A stretch of DNA of 64,000 nucleotides from Cantharellus purpuraceus (taxonomy: Eukaryota; Basidiomycota; Agaricomycetes; Cantharellales; Hydnaceae): contig JALBUN010000045.1 in the NCBI GenBank assembly GCA_025174535.1, forward strand, positions 1,488,001-1,552,000, in the 5' to 3' direction. A model generated the notes under the pieces. That model was not told where the DNA came from, did no database searches, and was given only the letters and a program-made list of their open reading frames with translations. The position numbers and the translations under genes are program-made. Shown in pieces: positions 11,502 through 23,623 of the stretch. Numbering within the stretch: the first letter of the stretch is position 1; every line of letters starts with the position of its first letter.

Positions 11502-14500
11502 TCAACTAGGGTTGGTTATCCACAATCTTCTTCTGGGTACAGTAACAATATTGACATCACGCCGTTCAAGCTCCTCCTCCATGCGACGCTGACGGTCGTC
11601 ATCGTCCTCATCATCGTCATCCGGATCATCCTGTTCGAGCACGCGGTGACCAGCATGAGAGGCAGTAAAGTCATCCTCCGGGGAAATGGCTCTCCGCCAA
11701 AGGGGTTGATGGTATATATATGGACCATTGACAGGGGTGGGGGGTTGAAAAAGATGTGATTCATGCTCGTCCATTGGAGATCCGGGTCGAGTAGGTGGAG
11801 GATCCGCCATGTGTGCCGGTGTTCGTAAACGAGTGAGAGCGATGACAAGAAGAGAAGATCGAGGATGGCCATTCCATGCCAGAAGTAATAAGGAGACATA
11901 AAATGCCAACATCCAGATTAGAAAAACTATGAAAGTTGCGAGTGGTGCTCGAGAGAACAACGCGGCAAGTGCAAGAATGCAATTAGCCAAGAGAAAAATA
12001 TGGAATAGTGTATGCAGGAGAATGTCCCAGCCATTGAGATCTACATTTGAAGGCGTTTGTGGCGTCGGAGTCCGCACAAAGGGGCGATTGCTCATCGTGA
12101 CAGTTGGCGGACGAGAGGTGACAGGGGGTGACGTCGATCGTGGGGATGCATGTCCAAGTTGGCTGAGGGCGTAATCCAACTCCCCCTAAATATTCGGTAT
12201 ATGAGCTCTTCAAAGTTTACAGATAGTCAGTCATCTTTGCTCACCACGACGCCCACACTCCTCCGGCGCTCCAGCCAACTGATATCGCCAAGAGAGCGTA
12301 TCAAGTCGGCTCTGGGCCGATGGGTAAAGTCACGAGTTGGATAGAGGGCCACCCCACCGCTTGCTCTTCGAGGACGGTTCATAACTTCAAATCCTTTGGA
12401 AGAATTCGAAGGACCAGACTCTGAGTTTTCACTTGACTTCCGATCCCGAGTCCAACCTGGAAAGAGGCCTGGGACTGACTGTGTTCTTTGTCGGCGGTCA
12501 CGTCCAGAGGTAGATGACTCAGCCGAGTGAACCTCTGGTGCACTCTGTGCAGGACTGGCTGGCCTTCGGGTGATAGGCGTGTCCTTTTCGCCCGTAAGAG
12601 GCCCAGTGTCATGGGACGATTTACCATGAATTTCGTCGTCCACTTGACTATCAGGTGATGTATAGGTGAAACGTCTGGAAAGCCACAGACTCAAGGCGAA
12701 TATGGGGACAATTCCGTACAAGCCTGCGAAAAGGGCAAGACCTGCTTGGCCATGAACGGTTTTGAGGAGTGTATCCGATGAGGTGCCATCACGCCGCTGT
12801 AGATTGGGAAGAGAGCGGGTCGTGGATGCGAGTGATATGGCAAAGCCCGCGACACCCACAGCATAGGCAACCACGCTGGCAGGAACTGCCACGTACAATA
12901 GTCCCGGATGATGCTCCATAGTTGAAGTTTTGCTTGCAGAAGGAGAGAACAGGCGGATGAGGATGGTAGCAGCAAGCGCGATGACCAAAGACACCGAAGA
13001 AAGTATTTTGTGACCGATGGATACATCAAAGGTAGCTATGTTAGAGGGTAGAGGAGACCTTGTCCCGCCAGGAGACCCTACTCCAGTAATCGACGTCGAC
13101 GAAGCAGACGAAGTGGAAGTGGGGAATAGTTGTTGTGCGCACTGGGTCTGGTATTGGACAGAGACGCCGGATCCTGAAGCGCTAACACCTGTTCCCAGTT
13201 GGCCATTGCCATATCCAGCCCAGTGAACATCGGATTGAGAAACGGAACCATTGTATGCACGAAGAACCCAGATTTCATTGAGATAGGAACCATGAGCGTC
13301 GCGCCCGCCAAACACAATGGTGTCTGATGCGGACACAGTACCTCTTCCTACAAGCGCCGAGGGAAAAGATAAAGCTGCTGCTCCTTCTCGCGGAGTGGGA
13401 AAGGTTGAGCTTCCTGACCCTGGGTCGCCTGCTGGAAGAACTCTTGCCCATGTCGCTGCATTAACATCTAATACTGCCTTGATATTGAATCACGTTAACT
13501 TATGGAAACAACCATGTCTGTCATTATACTCACCACTTCCCCGCGGGATAGACCTCCTCCATCATTCCATTTGGATGTGTCAAAAGTGCCCAGGAGCACG
13601 AATGCCTGAGAAGCGAAGGAAGACGACGCTGTGCTCAGATTTGGCACAATGACAGGTCTGAAGCGAGGTGCAGGGCATTGGCTTATTGATATAGAAGAGC
13701 TGGGAGAGACGGCCAAAACATATGTTGATGGATCAACGCATGAGACATTCGAGCTCGTAGAAATCGCATTAGATCCACATCCGCCCGAGATAACGATGCG
13801 CGTTGTTGTTGCTTGATTTTGGGAAATGACTGTCCCACCTGCTTCAACCTTGCCTGGAAGGTGAGATGATAGAGAGAGGTTCTGCCAAACACCTTGAATC
13901 GCGAATAGGTCTGAAGCCAAAGTACCAGTAACATTGAGTTGCCATAAGTCCGAAGATGGGAAGGCCATCTGACTGTTAGCACCACCAGCGATGTTGAAGA
14001 TCGTGCTGACATTATTTGCACTGGAGGCAACATTGGCAGGGTCAATGCCACCGAGTGTTCCCCAACGCGCCGAAGGTGGTGTTCCGGAAAGTGTGACACT
14101 AGTCCAAAACTGATTTTGAAAATCATACGCCTGAAAAATCAACAGAGAAATAAGGAAAAGTGGCCTCTTCGACGGCAAGCCTTGGCTACTCACCCAAACA
14201 TCATCTAGAGCCTCTTTGTCAGAACCCATGCCGCCGTAAACGAGAAAATCCCTGCGACTGAAAGCATCTTTTAGAAACCGCAAGGCACGGAGCTGGATAA
14301 AAGACCAGAGCACAAACCTATTTACAGCAAAGTCTCCAGTGCCCAAAGCCTGGGATCTGGAGGGAGGGCTAGATCCTTTACTAGGAACTTTCGACAATGG
14401 CGTAGACCAGGTAAGAGAATCCATGTTCAGGAGATACGTGGTCTGCTGAGGAACACCACCTTGCGATTCGCCTCCGAAGATGATAAGTGATCGCGTCAAG

Positions 14501-14688
14501 TCATCATAACCGATAGAGCTATCCTTGAGGGGTTGAGGAAGGGTGCCTTGCGTCAAACCTGTGAGATTAAGCCACTGTAAGGGAGGCACAGGCATATTTG
14601 TACTGATGGGAGACTGTGCTGCGGCAGATCCAACAAAGCAGAAGATGAAGATGTACAATATGACGAGACATGGGACCGTGCTAGACAT
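11502..14688 (-). CDS. Kelch-repeat protein with b561-like membrane domain
   Basis: A 982-residue protein in five exons (14688-14318, 14257-14194, 14130-13534, 13477-12245, 12185-11502). It starts with a signal peptide (MSSTVPCLVILYIFIFCFVGSAAAQ). Kelch/galactose-oxidase-like blades follow, with SLIIFGGES, FLVYGGMGSD, FNIAGGANS, IVISGGCGS and TIVFGGRD. About five membrane helices come next: one begins IGHKILSSVSLVIAL, one EHHPGLLYVAVPASV, one VHGQAGLALFAGLYG, and two follow LNGWDILLHTLFHIF. Histidines at the helix starts resemble cytochrome b561 heme ligands. The tail is acidic and ends PRRRLWITNPS. The likely place is the plasma membrane with the Kelch propeller outside the cell. Any electron-transfer role is inferred. 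It is divergent from the CNH gene. Confidence 0.85.
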
Positions 14689-14923
14689 GGTCAACGACGA
14701 GATGAACCCCTGCGGGGTCGGTGTCGACGACTACCAGGACGTGGTGGACGCTGAAGAAGAGCCCTTCAAGGGTGTATCATGAACCGTGGGACTTAACGCT
14801 CCGTCACACGTCACGATCCGCTTCAAACTCCGCACAGCCTTCTTTCATAACCATCACGACGTGACATACTGTCACAAGTATCAGCATCGTGAGCTGTGTT
14901 AGTTGTCCTGTCCAACGATCAGC

Positions 14924-17562
14924 ATGGAACAGGACCCCCCTCTTGGTGCAGGAAACGATGAACTACCTACGTATGATTCCCTCGCCGCCCAGCATGGTCC
15001 GAATTCCAGGTGATCATTTCCATGTCGGCTTTCGCCGTAACGATATGCTGACGGTTTACTTTCAGGTTTGGAAGATGGAAGAGTTGGGTGGAGAAAAGGT
15101 CAGTGCATCCGCTCATATGTTGTCGTGCACTCATCAGAGTCATATATCGTGTCAGAGCCGCAGAGCGTTATGCAGAGGATACGCCAGAAAGACGGGAAGC
15201 GCGGCGAACGAGAGGATGGGGCCCGCACGTTCGTTTCGAGTATTGGGATAGTCTTCTTCACTTTCAAGTTCTTACCCTTCTTTTAGGTAGACACAGAATT
15301 CTCTGAAACGCCACCTTCGCCGCCGTCTACGCCCCCACAATCCCAGCTCAGACCTCTGAGCAGTCATCTCAGCCGTACCCAGACAGTGCTTTCCAATTCC
15401 TCTCCACCTAATGACGATCCACACTTGGAGCCTTCATCATCATATATCACTCTGGGTCAGGCTTTGCCTCCAACTCATCTGAAGCTGCATTCGTTTGGCT
15501 CTCGCTTTTTGCCACATTCAGACCTACCCATTTTAACGCTTCTCCCTTTATTTGATGACACGAAACTGCTCATAGGCCACATGAATGGTCTTTCTGTTCT
15601 GGATATGGATCCTGACGCTCCACTGTCAGAGTTAGCTTCGAAAGAGCCTCGACGGCGAGACATATGGCACGGAGAAGGGTGAGCATTTCCTTGACTTGCT
15701 GGACTAGATTCCAGGTATTCTTCTATACTTCGATTCTTGCAGAGTGTATCAACTGGCGTTGCTTGAACACGAGCAGCGTTCCACAAATGGTACTCCTCAA
15801 GGGGTTATACTTGCTCTTGTAGGTGCAGAGCCGCCCGAAGGTGGAAATGAAAAGGATAGCAGGGAACTTCACAGAGCAATTAGGATGTATAACTTATCAA
15901 GTTTAGCAAGCATTACTCGCTGGGCTACGGCTCGAAAGGTCAGACCATCTTAATTTAAGTCAGGAATTTCATGTGAACGATTTCCTTTAAAGACCCACGA
16001 ATCGTTGGATTTAAGCCGTCCTAGCAACTGGCAGCCACAACAGCCAGCTCAAATGAAGAAACACAAACAACACCTTAGTATATCACGAGGTTTGAGGTCG
16101 TCAAAGTCCGACAATACGGATGCCAGTCTCCGAGGTGTGGCATCGATCATTCCTTTCAATCCAGAAACACCTCCCCCTCCTCCGCCTAAAGATCCACCCA
16201 GATCCAGCCCTATCTCTCCCGGCCCCAGCCCGGCGAGGATCGAGTCCAAACCGCTTCAGCATGACCAATTCTCCGATTCAGATTGGGACGTTGTAGGTCA
16301 CGACGATCTTCCCTTACGGTGGGCGACGGACTATGTCGCCCTTGCTACTCCGGCCTCGAGATTAGCAAACCAGTCAGTGCTGCTTTTCGAGCTCCATCGC
16401 TGCACAGACGGAGGCCGTGTTACCGCACACCTGGCCGTCGCGACAAAACAGAACATACTCTTGTACGAGTCCGTGAGAGGCGAACGAGCGTTCCGTTTTG
16501 TCAAGGTGAGGATCAATCACAGGCCACACGATCTTCCCTTTGAGACTTTTCCTGCGATAGGAATTTTACACTCCCATCCCTGCGCGGAGTGTCAGGTTTA
16601 TCTATCAAAACCCTCAGGAGGGCTTGATGAGATGGCATTCTCCTGTGGCCACCTCGCTATCGCCTCTCCAATCTGCAACATACTCATCGGGGTCACGGGG
16701 TCGGAGCCTGTCCAATTTTACGTCTCGTCGTGCATCGTCGCCTATATCATCAACCTATTCATTCGCGTCTGGCGCGCAGCTCTCCCTTTTCGTTATCTTT
16801 GAAAAGAAGGCCGGTCTGATTCGACTGGCGGACTCATCTGTGGGTGAGATTGAGCTATGGGATGAAACTAGTCCTTCATCCCTCTCTCCATTTCGACGTT
16901 CGATATCCTCCTTCGAGAGTCTGGCATTGCACAAAGAGTTGAAAGGCGTCTGGGTGCCTCCCGCAGAGATCACACTGCCGCGGGCCCCGGCTATGTCGCC
17001 CAACATGGGCTCATCCATAGAAACGGCGACCATGTACCTTCTTACCCGTGGAAAGCAAACCCACATCTTGCCAGCGCCACTGTCGATGCCGCTAGCAGCA
17101 TGTGCACCGATCAGGATACTGAAGTGGGGCATGCGTCCCACGCAGGTGGTCCCGCGCTTGTGTGAAATGCCCGAGACCGCAGAGCCATTTCTGCAAGTCA
17201 CGGCGTTGAGTGAAGATGGCATCGAGGTGCAGGAATTGCCTCTGACACTGTTGTGGGAGTCCAAGGGAAAGGGCAAGGTGCGTGACGATGCGGTTCGCGT
17301 CGTGCAGGCCGACGTGGGGCCGGGGGGTGCTGGGTTCTTGTGCATGGGAGGCCATTGGACGGAGCACGATGTCCGGAGAAAGGAGCATGTGCGGGCGCTA
17401 GAGCGTCATGTTTCTGCAAGCACGGTCGATACTGTTGACTTGTGCGCAAAACGGTCACGCGAACAGGGGTTCTACGCGTGGACGCAAAAGGGGTACGATG
17501 ATTGGCGCGTCTTCTGGCTCGGTGGGGACTCGAACGATGCCATTCCCCCGGCGACGCCATGA
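14924..17562 (+). CDS. CNH (citron homology) domain protein
   Basis: About 770 residues in roughly seven exons, from MEQDPPLGAGNDELPTYDSL to the TGA at 17562. An N-terminal low-complexity segment leads into a propeller-like domain: LLPLFDDTKLLIGHMNGLSVL, GVYQLALLE, a poly-Pro and Ser-rich insert around 16140-16250, then HLAVATKQNILLYES, FVKEFYTPIPARSVRFIYQ and LSLFVIFEKKAGLIRLAD. These blades match the citron homology domain found in Rho GEFs (Rom2, Tus1) and kinases, where it binds small GTPases. No DH, PH or kinase domain is present, so this is a stand-alone CNH protein of unknown job. The GC content rises along its last exon, at the edge of the GC-rich island. It ends convergent to the TRP-like channel. 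Confidence 0.75.
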
Positions 17563-18057
17563 CCAGGCCGGGGCCGGATGTTCTTATCATCTTTATCGAC
17601 TACAGCGTTTCAAGATTTATTTGCCGGTATTTTACTTCCGAGGCTTTGAACGGATCAGTTCTTATCTCTGTCATATCTACTAACTCATTTCATTGTTTAT
17701 TGGACAATCTGCCATGTACTTCTACTACTCTGGGAATAACATACTCTGTAGAGTTCTATGATATGTGCGATAATTAGGTTCGTGGGGTGTTCAAGAGGGT
17801 GGTGACAGTGGTCCAAGCATACATGTGTGTGAAAAGGAGAAATGATGAGAAAATTTCATATAAGCGTTCCGTCCGTGGATTGTAATATAATGTTCGTATA
17901 GAAGCTTCCTTTGCCTCCGCGGGGGGGATTGACGTGCAACATCCGCCACACCAGGGCTGTGAGCGCCACAGGTGTCAACGACAATGACGGTGAAAATGAG
18001 ACCAGGGCTGCACGTTCCTCTCTCATTCGGATGAAGACATGCCCTAAACCCCGGCGC
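17563..18057. other. Intergenic, convergent 3' ends
   Basis: About 495 bp between the CNH protein stop and the channel stop. The first half is AT-rich with TATA- and AATAAC-like stretches that could guide 3' end formation for both genes. No coding frame, RNA gene or repeat is supported. Confidence 0.4.
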
Positions 18058-21000
18058 CTACTCCTCGGTAGCTCCCTCTCCACGGTAATCAACCACGGGC
18101 GTGTGAGCCTGCGACAGTGGGGACCGCGCCGGTCGTCGATCACGAATGACCACAAACGAACCGCCCCCCGACGAAGAAGTCGGCGACGACGCAACCACGT
18201 CGTCCAGCGGAAGCATTGGCGTTGCAGCACCTCTGCGCACGTTTCCTTCCTCGTCGTCGTCGTCATCGTCGTCACGGTCATCAGACGACGCCACAGACGC
18301 AGGCGGCCCTGCAACCCCTCCCGCACTAAATAATCCTCCAAAACTAAACCACCGTCGCCGTCGGCGTGGCGCCCCCGCTCTTCTCACCACCATTTCGCTG
18401 CCTATCTCCGAAGAGGATCCACCAGCTGCATCGGTCCTAGACGTGGGGGTATGCACAGGGTCACCCTGCGTCATGCCGTGAGAGCCTGCAGGGACCCCGG
18501 TGTCTCTGGCGTCAACATGGGCCCCTGCACGTGCGTACTCGATGATAGCCGACTGAGACTTTCTCCACGCGTGCGAATTGGTATTTTGTGCACGTGCGAA
18601 TGTACCCGGCGCCCTGGCCCCAGGGGGTAACGCACCGGAACCAGAACCGGAAGCGCTTGCGTCAGAAAACTGCCTCCGCGTCGCACTCGCGTAATTTGAA
18701 TTATTCCCCGCGGCGGCGGCAGCCATTGTAAACGGTGACGCGATATTCGCACGTCCACCAGCCACGCGACTAAATCCAGAGGTAGGTGGAGATGAAGGTG
18801 TGGCTACAGGGGGCATTGCAGGGATAGTGGCACTAATTGGTGAATCCGGACCTTGCTCGTCCTCATAATGCCACGCGCCGAGGATATACCCCCCCTCATC
18901 GTCGCTCTCTTCCCTATAAGGCTGATTCAGGTGTTCCGGGCGCAGCACGGAGGGTGGACCGCTGGCGCCAGCGCTAGCGCTTAGACTAGCGCCAACGGCC
19001 CCGCCCCCGGATCCGGAGACAGTTGTACGCGAATGCGATGCCGGTGCAAGCAGTCTATTTTGCGCAGTCGAGTCAGACGCTGCGTGACTTGCGCGTTTCG
19101 CACGTTTATGTGTGCGTGTACGGCGCGCGCCACAACATGGTGTACGGGCCAGGGCGCCAAGCAGCCCTGCGTCGACAGAATGCTTACTGCGATCGAAGGG
19201 GACGTCCCACACGAGGCGTAAAGCCCCCTCGACAACTTTAGAAAGTAACATGAGAAGGAAGGCGAGGTATACAAGACCCTGAATCGCGAGGATTGCGTAC
19301 GTAATCCAACCCCCAGCTGCATCGCCTACGGAGACCTAGTAGAGTAGTGTGAGTAAGAAGAGCATGTGTGACAAGGATCACTCTGGGACGCACTACTGGG
19401 GAAAGGATGACAAGGAGGACTGCTGTGATGATGCGCGCGATGCAGAGCATGAAGCTGATGCCGCCCATGGCTGCGCCGCGGCCCCAGGGGAGCCAGACAC
19501 TCGTGAGAAGCGCAGTCGCGACTTCGAGGACGAGAATGATAATTGCCTGTGCCGTACCGCTGCGCTGTCCGCAACCCAGTGCGACGCCGTACGCGACATT
19601 GCTGGCAAAGAAGAGGGCGACAAAGCTCTGCGAGCCTGGGGCATAATGGTTGTAAAGAGGGCCGAGTGCCAGGAGAGTGCGCGTCTCCTCATAGAGCTTG
19701 CTGGTGGGAGTGGTCACGAGGCGGAATAGAAGCCACGCGGGGATGGCGAGAGAGAAGACGACAAAGGCGAGCGTGGCGAGAACGACGGCGGCAAGGGAGC
19801 TCTGTGATGTGCCCGCGCTGAACTGAAAACACGCGAATATGGTGATGGGGAGGTGGAAGAGGACAAGGATGCGAACGAGGTTACCGTGAAGCACGCTGCT
19901 GTGGAAGGAGCTCTGGCCGAGACGGTAGCTGAGCCAGCCGGCGGGGGTCGGGAGGGTCTGGAGGGTGCGGGAGGCGGGACGATGAAGGAAGCGCGAGCCG
20001 CGATCGTCGTCTCCCGGGGCGGGCTCTGGAGAATCGGCAAGCTCTTTGAGGGTGGTGGAAGACCACGGGGGAGTTTTTGTGCCTGACGCACGTCCGGATG
20101 CGCGGACCAGGGAGCCAATGAGCCAGTCAAAGGCAAACACGAGGACGCTGAGGACGGCTGTGCCTGCGAGAATGAGGACAAAGAGGCCGACGGCGATGTT
20201 GAACGCGTCCTGGGGACGAATGCCTACTGTGGCTGCGAGCGCCGGAATGCCGGTGGTTGAAACGCCGGGGGGAAGGGTGAAAAGCGTGTTTGGTATGCTG
20301 GCGTCCAAAAAAAGCGGAGAGGAGGGATCTGCGATCTGGGGGGCAAAGTCGGGGGGTGGATTGAAGGGGTCGGTATGCAAGGGATTCCAGTGCTTGGAAG
20401 CGGCATCGCTGCCCTGTGTGAGAGAAACATCTGCGAGGGGTTGTGTGAATGATCAGGGCGGGAGCCAGAAGGGACAGGAATATACTATAGAGGAGAGACG
20501 CCCACGCGGTCTGCGCGAAAAACGGATCTGTGGCCGTGTGAGCCTAGCATATGGAGGGCTGAAGCGGTGAAACAGACGCACATGCGAAGCGTGGCCACTG
20601 GACGGTGAGCATGCCGAGGAGGGTGCACCACTGCGTATGGAAAACGATATCACGCATGGAAGGCGTGGCTGTGGGGCGTCAGAAGGGCGCATATACGCGG
20701 TGGCCAGAGACGCACCGAAGCGGAGGAGAGCGGGAGAGTAAGACAGGTGCTCGCCGCTGATGGCGCTGGCGAGCACAAAGCCCAGGCCCTGCACGTGTGA
20801 CCAGAGATTGCTGTGGACGCGCTGCCGACCGCGATTCCACGCGGCGGCGAGCCTGGCGGCGCCTACGAGGAGCCAGTACGCGACGGCAACGGCGACAGAG
20901 GCCCAGAAGACGATGGCGGCATGGCCGTAGACGGAGTGCACGGCGCCGGGGCGGAGGGGGGTGGCGGAGACGGAGAGACAGGCGAGGACCTGGGCGGGGA

Positions 21001-21510
21001 TGGAGGTGTCGAGCACGCGGATCTGCGTCGTGAGCGTGACGAGCTCGTACGCGCGGTCGAGCGGCGTGGCCACGGCAAAGGCGATGGGCCCCGCGGGGAC
21101 GGGGCAAAACGCGCTGTCGGTGTCGTTGGGGGCGGCGGGGAGGGGCGACGGGGGCCGGAGGTCGCGACAGAACGAGTGCGAGTCGGGATTGAGGGTGAAC
21201 GTGAGCACGGAGGCGGGCGCGAAGACGGTCGCTAGAAGGAGGGGGGGGGGGGGTCAGCGGCGGGCGGGGCGGGGCGGGGCGGGGCGGGGGAGAGGGGGTG
21301 GCGCTTACAAAGGAGGTGGGTGGTGTTGGAGGAGTACTCAATGTCGACGGCGGAGGCGGCGACGAGGGTGAGGTTGAGGAAGGCGGGGGATATCTGGGCA
21401 TAGACGGCGGAGACGTTGATGGCGGGGGCGGCAGGGGCGGCGCAGGGGGAAAAGGGGAGGGAGACGATCTGGGCGGCGACGAGCGGGACGGCGAGGAGGA
21501 GGGGAAGCAT
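18058..21510 (-). CDS. TRP-like ion channel, multi-pass membrane protein
   Basis: A 1053-residue protein in six exons (21510-21309, 21231-20716, 20668-20582, 20527-20486, 20430-19394, 19335-18058). It begins with a signal peptide (MLPLLLAVPLVAAQ) and an extracellular Cys-containing ML-like domain. About nine membrane helices follow, including AAIVFWASVAVAVAYWLLV, AFNIAVGLFVLILAGTAVL, LVRILVLFHLPITIFAC and AIIILVLEVATALLTSVW. The conserved stretch PSMRDIVFHTQWCTLLGML precedes the main membrane block. This is the plan of fungal TRP/Flc-type channels, linked to calcium flux and cell-wall stress. A long Ser/Gly-rich tail contains an Asp run (DDRDDDDDDDEE) that could bind cations. The first intron is nearly pure C/T on the sense strand. 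GC content is very high throughout. Confidence 0.85.
21232..21308 (+). repeat. G-run / GGGGC repeat, quadruplex-prone intron
   Basis: The first intron of the TRP-like gene reads on the plus strand as a run of about 13 G followed by five or so GGGGC units and another G run. This easily satisfies the four-G-tract rule for a G-quadruplex on the strand that templates the channel transcript. The composition is seen directly; structure formation is inferred. Confidence 0.7.
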
Positions 21511-21988
21511 GGGGGGAGGGTGGTTGTGGGCGGAGACACGTGACAAGAGGGGTGGGCAGTGAATGTGTTTCAGGTGATTCACACGGACCCCAACGCCACA
21601 GCAATGAATGGGGACCCGGGAGACCGTGTGCCTTGACGGACCGGGACATGCTTCTGGAAGGGGCGCGCAAACCAGCACAAAGGGAGAGGAGGGGAGGGAG
21701 GGGGCGGGCGGGGCGAGAGGGGGGGCGAGGAGGGCGGGGGGACACAGCAGAGAGGGGACAGTGGCTGCGGGGGCGGGAGGAGAGAGGGAGGGACGATGGC
21801 TGTCGACGTGAGGTGTGGCCGCGGGAAAGCGGACCAGAAAGACGATGCACTCTAACCGGATGAGACGAGGCACTGCCACGGGAGTCGCCGTACCCTCGGC
21901 CACCCAGCATTCGCTCAAATACGCGTCTGTGCTGGTCTGCCTCACTCGTCCCCTCACTCCCATACCCTCTCTATTTTATTATTACCCT
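21511..21988. promoter_or_regulatory. Shared promoter of TRP-like channel and GATA factor
   Basis: These 478 bp separate two divergent start codons. The section at 21660-21800 is extremely G-rich on the plus strand and holds several GGGCGGG and GAGGGG tracts, like GC boxes or further quadruplex motifs. A C/T-rich run with TATTTTATTATT lies just before the GATA start. No coding frame is supported. Confidence 0.5.
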
Positions 21989-23623
21989 ATGGACAGTTAC
22001 CTCGATCTCTCTCCAGACTCCTCCACGCCCCACACACCCTCGCCCCCCAGCTCACACATGCACCCCGACGCTCCCCCCGCCAACGTCAAAATTCACTCCG
22101 ATCTCGACGACCAGCCCAGCTTCGACTACCCCCGCCCCCTCGACCCCGCCTTCTGGCCCCCGCAGGACGCCCTCCCCTCCCGCGGCTCCTATCTCTCTGA
22201 CCTCTACGACGACCGCATGAAGGTCGACGCCGCTGCTCCCGTCCACCGCGAACACGCCCTGTCCCCCCACATGTGGCAGCACCCCCCCGACGCCGACTCT
22301 GACCCGCACTACTATCGCCGCGCCTCCTATCCCCACGTGCGCAACGACAACACGGACTCGCTCCCCCCCGCCCCCGCCTTTATCCCCTCGGAGCCTGGCT
22401 CCTTCCTCGGCCCCTACTCCTCCCGCTCAGACGCTTTCTACGGCGAGCCCATGCCTATTCCCGACCATGTGAGTCTCCCTCCCGCCGCGCCGTCGTCCCT
22501 CTCACGCCCGCGCGCGCAGATGCCGCTCTCAGCCGATCCTTCCGCCCTCCACGGCCACTCCATCGACGAGCCTTATTTATCGTCCGCCTCGGCGTCCCCC
22601 CACTCCTCCATCCACGAGTTTGATGCGCTCGACAGCACCCATCCCTCCCCCGTCATCGTCCCCACCCAGGCGCCGTTTTACCGCCCCACCTCCTCCGGGC
22701 CCATGCAGCACCCCGCCAACTTCATCAGCCCCCACGCGGCCCTCCCCGTGATGCACACGGACGATGCTGCCTCCAAGGAGACGCAGTATCTCCGTCGTCG
22801 CTGTTTCAACTGCCACACCACAGAGCCCCCCAGCTGGCGTCGTTCTACCCTCAACCCCGGAAAAATCGTCCGTGTCCCCTCTTTCCCACCCTTTTTTCCG
22901 CTCACACGCATCCAGGTGTGCAACAAGTGCGGTCTCTATGAGCGCACCCACCTGCGCCCACGGCCGCATCGTTTCGACGAGCTGCGCGCCGGCAGCAAGG
23001 CACGCAAGGCGGCAAAGGTGGCCTCCTCCCCCAACACGAGCCCAAAGGCCAAGCAGGACCTTCCCATCAAGAAGGAACCCAACGAGGGTGAGTATGACCT
23101 GTCCCAGCGCCGGGGTATGTATCCATGCTCACCCTTCCGCTCCTCGCTCATCGCCTCGCCAGGCTCCGTCACGTCTGTCGGCAGCAGCGGCGTCAGCGAG
23201 TGGGAGTCCGGCTCGGCCTATTCCGGCTCCTCCGCCCCCAATTCAGGCTACAATTCGCCCATGGCCTCCTCGTTTTCCATCCCCAACAACAGTGCCTCGC
23301 GCCCCAGTTCCCGCGAGGGGCCCATCCGCCTCCCCACCGCACCCCTCACCGACATCGCCACGCGCCTCACAAAGGTCCCCCCGGCGAAGGCGTCGTCTGC
23401 CCCGTATTACATAGAGGGGCGCAGCACGACCCTTGGCCGCCCACTCCCCCCTGCCGCGGACTATTACACACGCCGTGGCTCGCTACCCACCGACCCCGCC
23501 GGCCGTCTCACCTCGACACTGGGCATTCCAGAGGTCACCGGCTGGCAGGTCGTTCCTCCGTCAGACCTCTCCACGTCGCCCAAATCGGCGTCGCGGAAAC
23601 CGAGAAAGGTGGCCGCCGCGTGA
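21989..23623 (+). CDS. GATA-type zinc finger transcription factor
   Basis: About 495 residues from MDSYLDLSPDSS. The first part is Pro/Ser/His-rich and disordered. One GATA-like finger, CFNCHTTEPPSWRRSTL, is completed across an intron by VCNKCGLYERTHLRPRP; by my count the spacing is C-x2-C-x19-C-x2-C, longer than the usual 17 or 18. A basic stretch with KARKAAK follows, then a Ser/Pro-rich tail ending SASRKPRKVAAA. It is a nuclear DNA-binding regulator; the target is unknown. Three introns (22469-22519, 22868-22915, 23115-23162; 51, 48 and 48 nt) are all multiples of three without a stop, so the genomic frame reads straight through. The middle one splits the zinc finger. Start chosen at the ATG after the pyrimidine-rich leader. 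Confidence 0.9.
   Translation: MDSYLDLSPDSSTPHTPSPPSSHMHPDAPPANVKIHSDLDDQPSFDYPRPLDPAFWPPQDALPSRGSYLSDLYDDRMKVDAAAPVHREHALSPHMWQHPPDADSDPHYYRRASYPHVRNDNTDSLPPAPAFIPSEPGSFLGPYSSRSDAFYGEPMPIPDHVSLPPAAPSSLSRPRAQMPLSADPSALHGHSIDEPYLSSASASPHSSIHEFDALDSTHPSPVIVPTQAPFYRPTSSGPMQHPANFISPHAALPVMHTDDAASKETQYLRRRCFNCHTTEPPSWRRSTLNPGKIVRVPSFPPFFPLTRIQVCNKCGLYERTHLRPRPHRFDELRAGSKARKAAKVASSPNTSPKAKQDLPIKKEPNEGEYDLSQRRGMYPCSPFRSSLIASPGSVTSVGSSGVSEWESGSAYSGSSAPNSGYNSPMASSFSIPNNSASRPSSREGPIRLPTAPLTDIATRLTKVPPAKASSAPYYIEGRSTTLGRPLPPAADYYTRRGSLPTDPAGRLTSTLGIPEVTGWQVVPPSDLSTSPKSASRKPRKVAAA

Noticed and set aside
12227..13336. Separate gene for the membrane part of the Kelch protein
   Set aside because: Its apparent start is not needed: phase-0 splices at 13534/13477 and 12245/12185 join it to both neighbours in one frame of 982 residues.
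20679..21539. Minus frame of 286 residues that is almost all Pro, Arg and Ser
   Set aside because: It is a shifted reading of the GC-rich TRP-like channel exons, whose own frame has a signal peptide and membrane helices.
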